This document shows positions 40,049 to 43,713 of a DNA stretch of 43,713 nt, in pieces. Below the pieces are notes generated by a model that did not search any database, was not told where the DNA came from, and saw nothing but the letters and a program-made list of their open reading frames with translations. A program made the translations under genes and the position numbers. Numbering within the stretch: the stretch's first letter is position 1; every line of letters starts with the position of its first letter. Location: the NCBI GenBank assembly GCA_024405395.1, contig JAKSOW010000013.1, positions 1 through 43,713 of the forward strand, in the 5' to 3' direction. The stretch comes from Kiritimatiellia bacterium. GTDB lineage: Bacteria > Verrucomicrobiota > Kiritimatiellia > RFP12 > UBA1067.

Positions 40049-40837
40049 CTACATTCTGAAATCTTCGCCGAGGTAGAGCCGTCTGGCCTCTTCGTCGTTC
40101 ACCAGATGCTCGCTCGTGCCTTCCGACAGCAGGCGACCGTTGTACACGAGATAGGCGCGGTCCACAACCGACAGCGTCTCGCGCACGTTGTGGTCGGTGA
40201 TGATCACACCAAGGCCCTGCCCCGCCAGTTTGCGGACGATATCCTGGATCTCGTTGACCGAAAGCGGGTCGACGCCAGCGAAGGGCTCGTCCAGCATGAG
40301 AATCGACGGCTTGCGCACGAGCGCACGGGCGATCTCCAGCTTACGGCGCTCGCCGCCGGACAACGTGTAGGCCGGCTGCTTGGCCACCTTCATGAGATCA
40401 AACGTCGCCAGCAGTTCCTCGCAGCGCGCCTTCCGCTGACGCCGCGGCAGGTCGATCGTCTCGAGAATCGCCATCACGTTGTTCCACACGCTCAGCTTGC
40501 GGAAGATCGAGGCCTCCTGCGCCAGATAGCCCAGGCCATGACGCGCCCGCATGAACACCGGCAGATGGGTGAGATCGTGCCCGCGGAACGTCACAGAGCC
40601 CTCATTCGGCTTCACCAGACCGACGATCATGTAGAACGTGGTTGTCTTGCCTGCGCCATTGGGCCCCAGCAGGCCTACGATCTCGCCGCAGCGCACCTCC
40701 ATGTTCATGCCGTTGACGACCGTACGGTCACCATATACCTTGACCAGATTTTTGGCCACAAGGTCAGCGGGCCGCGCGGCTGCGGCCTGCTTCTCGGCCG
40801 CCAGAGCGGCCATCTCCTTCATCACCAGATCGTCCAT
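40049..40837 (-). CDS. lptB: LPS export ATP-binding protein LptB
   Basis: This 262-aa ABC ATPase drives LPS extraction by LptFG. Walker A GPNGAGKTT, Q-loop region YLAQEASIFRKLSVWNN (an LptB hallmark), signature LSGGERRKLEIARAL, Walker B ILMLDEPFAGVDP and switch DHNVRET are all present. The ATG at 40837 (GAGG 6 nt before) was chosen; a GTG at 40852 overlapping the lptA stop is an alternative. An extra 25 residues precede the ABC domain. Confidence 0.95.
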   Translation of the reverse strand: MDDLVMKEMAALAAEKQAAAARPADLVAKNLVKVYGDRTVVNGMNMEVRCGEIVGLLGPNGAGKTTTFYMIVGLVKPNEGSVTFRGHDLTHLPVFMRARHGLGYLAQEASIFRKLSVWNNVMAILETIDLPRRQRKARCEELLATFDLMKVAKQPAYTLSGGERRKLEIARALVRKPSILMLDEPFAGVDPLSVNEIQDIVRKLAGQGLGVIITDHNVRETLSVVDRAYLVYNGRLLSEGTSEHLVNDEEARRLYLGEDFRM

Positions 40838-40848
40838 GGTTTGCCTCG

Positions 40849-42333
40849 TCACTTCTTCAGGGCATCCAACGGGCTGCCGCCTTTTCCCTTGCCCAGGGCC
40901 GCGCCGGAAAGCACGGGCTTTTCAATCTCAATCTGCTGCGAGATGGTCCAGAAGGTAATCTTCTCGCCATACTGCGGCGTCTTGCTTTGCTGAGGATCGA
41001 GAATCCACGGCGTGATCGCGTCACTGCCGTACATCACGATCTTGCCCGTGCTCTTGGCGTACGTCGCACGCGCGCAGAAGGCCGAGCGCTGGTCGTTCGT
41101 GATGGAGACGTTGCCGATTGCGACCAGACGCTTGAGTGCCGTGCTGCCGCCGCCCAGCCCGGCGATGCCGCTCTTCTCGGCCTTGCCGACCTTTTCGGCT
41201 TTCTTGGACTTCTTCTCGCCCTCGGCCTTGGTGACGGCATTCGTCTCCAGGAACACGAAGAGGCGATCCGCATGCATCTGGTACTGCTCATCGTCCACGT
41301 ACACATTTCGGTCGAAGAGGATGACACCTTCCTTGCGGTCAAAGTCCATCCGATCGGCGGTAATCACCGCGTCGCGTCCCGTAAGCTCCTTCTTGGGCGC
41401 CTGTGCGGCATCCTTGCCGGCCTTGGCGTCCTTGCTGGCCTTCTTCGTCACCGTGGCGGCGGGCTGGCGGTCTGGCGCATAGTCCGGCGTCTCGATCGTG
41501 GGCGGCGGCACGTTGGTGATGGCATCCAGCTTCTGCGCGACCGCCAACGCTGCAGCGCGCTCATTCTCCGCGCGCCTTTCGGCGGCGCGCATCTCGGCCT
41601 CGGCCCGTTCGCGGGCCTTGCGCTCATCCAGTGCCTGACGCGCCACGCCATCCACCTGTGAAGCCACTTCCTCGCGCGCCGTCTCCGCCGCTGCCGCTTT
41701 CTTCTCCGCCACTGCAGCCTTCGTTTCGGCGGCCTTGAGCTTGGCCTCGGCCAGACGACGCGCCTCCTCCGCCTTGGCCAGCTCGGCCTTCATGCGCTGC
41801 ATTTCGGCTTCCGCCTGCGCACGCGCGGCCTTTTCCTCAACGGCCTTCTTCTCTGCGGCGCCACGCGCCTCCTCCGCCGTCACGCGCGCCGAACGCTCCA
41901 CCACCGCATCACGTACGGCCTGGTTACGCTGCTCCTCAAGAGCCTTCTTCTCGCTGTCGTCGAGGCGCGTGTCCGTCACCACGTTCGTCAAGACGACGAT
42001 GTCCGTCTGCGTGACGACATTCGTCTGCACCACGATGTCGGTCTGCGTCACCACATTCGTCTGGGTGACAACGTCAGTCACGACGTTCGTCTGAACCACG
42101 ATGTCGGTCACGACATTCGTCTCGACCACGACAACGCGCGACGGTTCGGCGACAGCCTTCGGTACAGGTGCAGATGCTGGCACAGACGCAGATGCGGGCG
42201 TAGCCGCCTTTGCGGCCGCCGGGCGGCGCAGCATCACGCTGTCGGGATTCATCAGATCCGACAAATCGACCGCCGGCACCGCCAGCGACGAGAGCGCGAC
42301 AACAAGCAAGAGATGGAACTTCGGCATGCTCAC
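40849..42333 (-). CDS. LptA/OstA-like protein with Thr-Asn-Val-Val repeats and coiled coil
   Basis: This 494-aa protein starts at a GTG at 42333 (AGGAG 6 nt before, overlapping the lptC-like stop as GTGA); an ATG two codons on is the alternative. A signal peptide covers residues 1-21. Residues ~66-122 are repeats such as TNVVTQTDIVVQTNVVTQTD. About 127-290 is a highly charged, Ala/Glu/Lys-rich coiled coil. The OstA/LptA beta domain is C-terminal (from GRDAVITADRMDFDRKEG, with NVYVDDEQYQMHADRL and GNVSITND). LptA of E. coli is ~185 aa, so two long regions are added. Gene order supports a role in LPS transport across the periplasm. Confidence 0.78.
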   Translation of the reverse strand: MSMPKFHLLLVVALSSLAVPAVDLSDLMNPDSVMLRRPAAAKAATPASASVPASAPVPKAVAEPSRVVVVETNVVTDIVVQTNVVTDVVTQTNVVTQTDIVVQTNVVTQTDIVVLTNVVTDTRLDDSEKKALEEQRNQAVRDAVVERSARVTAEEARGAAEKKAVEEKAARAQAEAEMQRMKAELAKAEEARRLAEAKLKAAETKAAVAEKKAAAAETAREEVASQVDGVARQALDERKARERAEAEMRAAERRAENERAAALAVAQKLDAITNVPPPTIETPDYAPDRQPAATVTKKASKDAKAGKDAAQAPKKELTGRDAVITADRMDFDRKEGVILFDRNVYVDDEQYQMHADRLFVFLETNAVTKAEGEKKSKKAEKVGKAEKSGIAGLGGGSTALKRLVAIGNVSITNDQRSAFCARATYAKSTGKIVMYGSDAITPWILDPQQSKTPQYGEKITFWTISQQIEIEKPVLSGAALGKGKGGSPLDALKK

Positions 42334-42839
42334 AAGATGCTCCTGGGATCGGTCTTCAGGCCCTTGGACCTGATTGTGGACTGCGAAAAGATTTTGATGA
42401 ACTCACGGTTGAAGGAAAAATAGATGCCGCGTCCGGACACCGTGGTGTCGCCGTAGCACAGCTTCGCGCTGCCTTGCACCCAGCCAGTTCTCGCATTGCG
42501 GTCGACCACACAATTGTCGGCCTCCAGCGTATTCTTGACGGCGCCCTTGCGGTCATATTCCTCCACGCGCACACCCTCGCCCCAGATGAGGCCGGTGTCC
42601 AGGAAAAGCTGTGCGCGCCTGGCTTTCAGGCGGCTCTTCACGGTGCCATCGGGATGGTTCTCCAGCGGAAACGTGACATTCTCGGCAGGCTGCAGCAGAT
42701 GGGCCAGGCAGTTGGTGTAGGCGCTCTGGAGGCGCAGAGCGTCGGAGTCGTCATTGCGTTCCTCCAGCCATAACTGACTGGAGAACGCCCACGCGTTCAC
42801 GCCTGCGATTGCCGCACCTATGGCCACCAACAACCTCAA
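42330..42839 (-). CDS. lptC: LptC-like LPS export protein
   Basis: This 169-aa protein has an N-terminal hydrophobic segment (LLVAIGAAIAGVNAWAF), either an anchor or signal. The C-terminal part (TLEADNCVVDRN, GSAKLCYGDTTVSGRGIYF) has the alternating pattern of the LptC/OstA beta fold. The name is mainly supported by position between kdsA and the lptA-like and lptB genes. The start is a TTG at 42839, 6 nt after GGGGAG; no ATG fits. It ends in a GTGA overlap with lptA. Confidence 0.6.
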   Translation of the reverse strand: MRLLVAIGAAIAGVNAWAFSSQLWLEERNDDSDALRLQSAYTNCLAHLLQPAENVTFPLENHPDGTVKSRLKARRAQLFLDTGLIWGEGVRVEEYDRKGAVKNTLEADNCVVDRNARTGWVQGSAKLCYGDTTVSGRGIYFSFNREFIKIFSQSTIRSKGLKTDPRSIL

Positions 42840-42850
42840 AAGAAACTCCC

Positions 42851-43672
42851 CTATTTCACCAGACCGTCAATCGCAACGAGCTTCTGCCAAAGCCCCTTGA
42901 CTTCTTTGAAGGCCAGCGCATTCGCCCCGTCCGACAGTGCCTTGGCAGGATTGCGGTGCGTCTCCATGAAGACGCCGTCCACCCCCGTGGCCACAGCCGC
43001 CCGCGCCAACGCCGGCGCATACTTGCCATCGCCGCCAGATCCTTTGCCCAATCCGCCGGGGCGCTGGACGGAATGCGTGGCGTCGAATACGACAGGATAG
43101 CCCAACTCGCGCATGATGAGCAGCGAGCGCATGTCAGCCACCAGATTCCGATACCCGAAGCTTGCGCCACGTTCGCACAACACGATACGTCTGTTCCCGG
43201 TGGACTCGATCTTCTTGATCACGTTGACCATGTCCTCCGGCGCCATGAACTGGCCCTTTTTGACGTTGATCACGGCCCCCGTCTCACCCGCGGCCACAAC
43301 CAAGTCGGTCTGGCGTGCCAGGAAAGCCGGAATCTGCAGCACATCACACACTTCGGCGACGCGCGCGCACTGCCAGGGTTCATGCACGTCCGTCAACACG
43401 GGCACGTTGAACGTCTCACGGATTTCGGCCAGGATATCCAAGCCCTTCTCAAGCCCCGGACCGCGGAAGGAATCGACGCTCGTGCGATTGGCCTTGTCGA
43501 AGCTGGCCTTGAAGATGTACGGTACCTTAAGCTCGGCGGCTACGGCCACCAGCCTCTTGGCCAAATCAAGTGCCATCGCGCGTGATTCGATCACGCACGG
43601 TCCGGCGATGAAGACAAGCTGGCCATCGCCAAAGGCGATGCCCTTATCAACTTCAACTTTCCGCACTTTCAT
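42851..43672 (-). CDS. kdsA: 3-deoxy-8-phosphooctulonate synthase (KDO-8-P synthase)
   Basis: This 273-aa enzyme condenses PEP with arabinose-5-phosphate in KDO synthesis for the LPS core. Motifs: FIAGPCVIES, FKASFDKANRTS, SFGYRNLV, DATHSVQRPGG and FMETHRNPAKALSDG. The Cys in AGPCVIES marks the metal-dependent class (E. coli has Asn there). The ATG at 43672 was chosen; an in-frame GTG at 43691-43693 is an alternative. The 41 nt to the window edge show AGGAG near 43682 but no full promoter, so the operon probably begins further right. Confidence 0.94.
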   Translation of the reverse strand: MKVRKVEVDKGIAFGDGQLVFIAGPCVIESRAMALDLAKRLVAVAAELKVPYIFKASFDKANRTSVDSFRGPGLEKGLDILAEIRETFNVPVLTDVHEPWQCARVAEVCDVLQIPAFLARQTDLVVAAGETGAVINVKKGQFMAPEDMVNVIKKIESTGNRRIVLCERGASFGYRNLVADMRSLLIMRELGYPVVFDATHSVQRPGGLGKGSGGDGKYAPALARAAVATGVDGVFMETHRNPAKALSDGANALAFKEVKGLWQKLVAIDGLVK

Positions 43673-43713
43673 TCCGATACATCTCTCCTGCACAAATTGG
43701 TGGACCCGCCGGG

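Overview
The window looks like a chromosomal segment of a GC-rich, Gram-negative bacterium of the PVC group, most probably a Kiritimatiellota or Lentisphaerota relative from an animal gut or other polysaccharide-rich habitat. This placement is inferred. It rests on lipopolysaccharide genes (kdsA, lptA/B/C, lpxK) sitting beside an HPr kinase/HPr/Enzyme I module, and on a set of large secreted clan GH-A-like glycosidases plus a DUF1080 lipoprotein. No rRNA, tRNA, CRISPR array, prophage or intact transposase was seen.

Layout from left to right: (1) 1-643, the N-terminal end of a type ISP restriction-modification/helicase protein, running off the left edge. (2) 644-1518, a gene-free stretch with a palindrome, ten 11-bp tandem repeats, four 22-bp repeats and a probable transposon-end remnant. 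(3) 1519-6500, a two-gene operon of secreted glycosidase-like proteins. (4) 6696-9589, an operon tolB - purine nucleoside phosphorylase - DUF1080 lipoprotein, closed by a clear terminator. (5) 9672-11388, the only plus-strand genes: pssA and a PflX-like radical SAM protein, convergent with a HI0933-type flavoprotein. (6) 11356-13822, a three-gene operon of an orphan 119-aa protein, a BNR/sialidase-like protein and the flavoprotein. (7) 13881-19291, a two-gene glycosidase operon (GH42-like 1048 aa, GH5-like 744 aa) with promoter and operator-like palindromes upstream. (8) 19328-19917, a second gene-free stretch dominated by a 134-bp array of 11-bp units arranged as an inverted repeat. (9) 19918-27922, a tightly overlapping eight-gene operon: tetR-like, rlmN, Gfo/Idh dehydrogenase, sugar isomerase, holB, ricT-like, lpxK, murJ. 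(10) 28022-43672, fifteen co-directional genes with gaps under 50 bp: kdsA, lptC-like, lptA-like, lptB, hpf, hprK, ptsH, ptsI, fabH, fabF, fabZ, recJ, pncC, a DUF362 ferredoxin and a GH2 beta-mannosidase.

Functionally the right half joins envelope building (KDO synthesis, LPS export, lipid A 4'-kinase, fatty acid initiation/elongation/dehydration, lipid II flippase) to a regulatory phosphotransfer module and ribosome hibernation. The left half is mainly extracytoplasmic carbohydrate breakdown.

The signals least explained by ordinary annotation are the two 11-bp-period repeat arrays, the three promoters whose -10 hexamer lies exactly 7 nt before an ATG with no Shine-Dalgarno sequence (candidate leaderless mRNAs), the paired AraR-like palindromes 66 bp apart, and the LptA-like protein carrying a Thr-Asn-Val-Val repeat tract and a long coiled coil.
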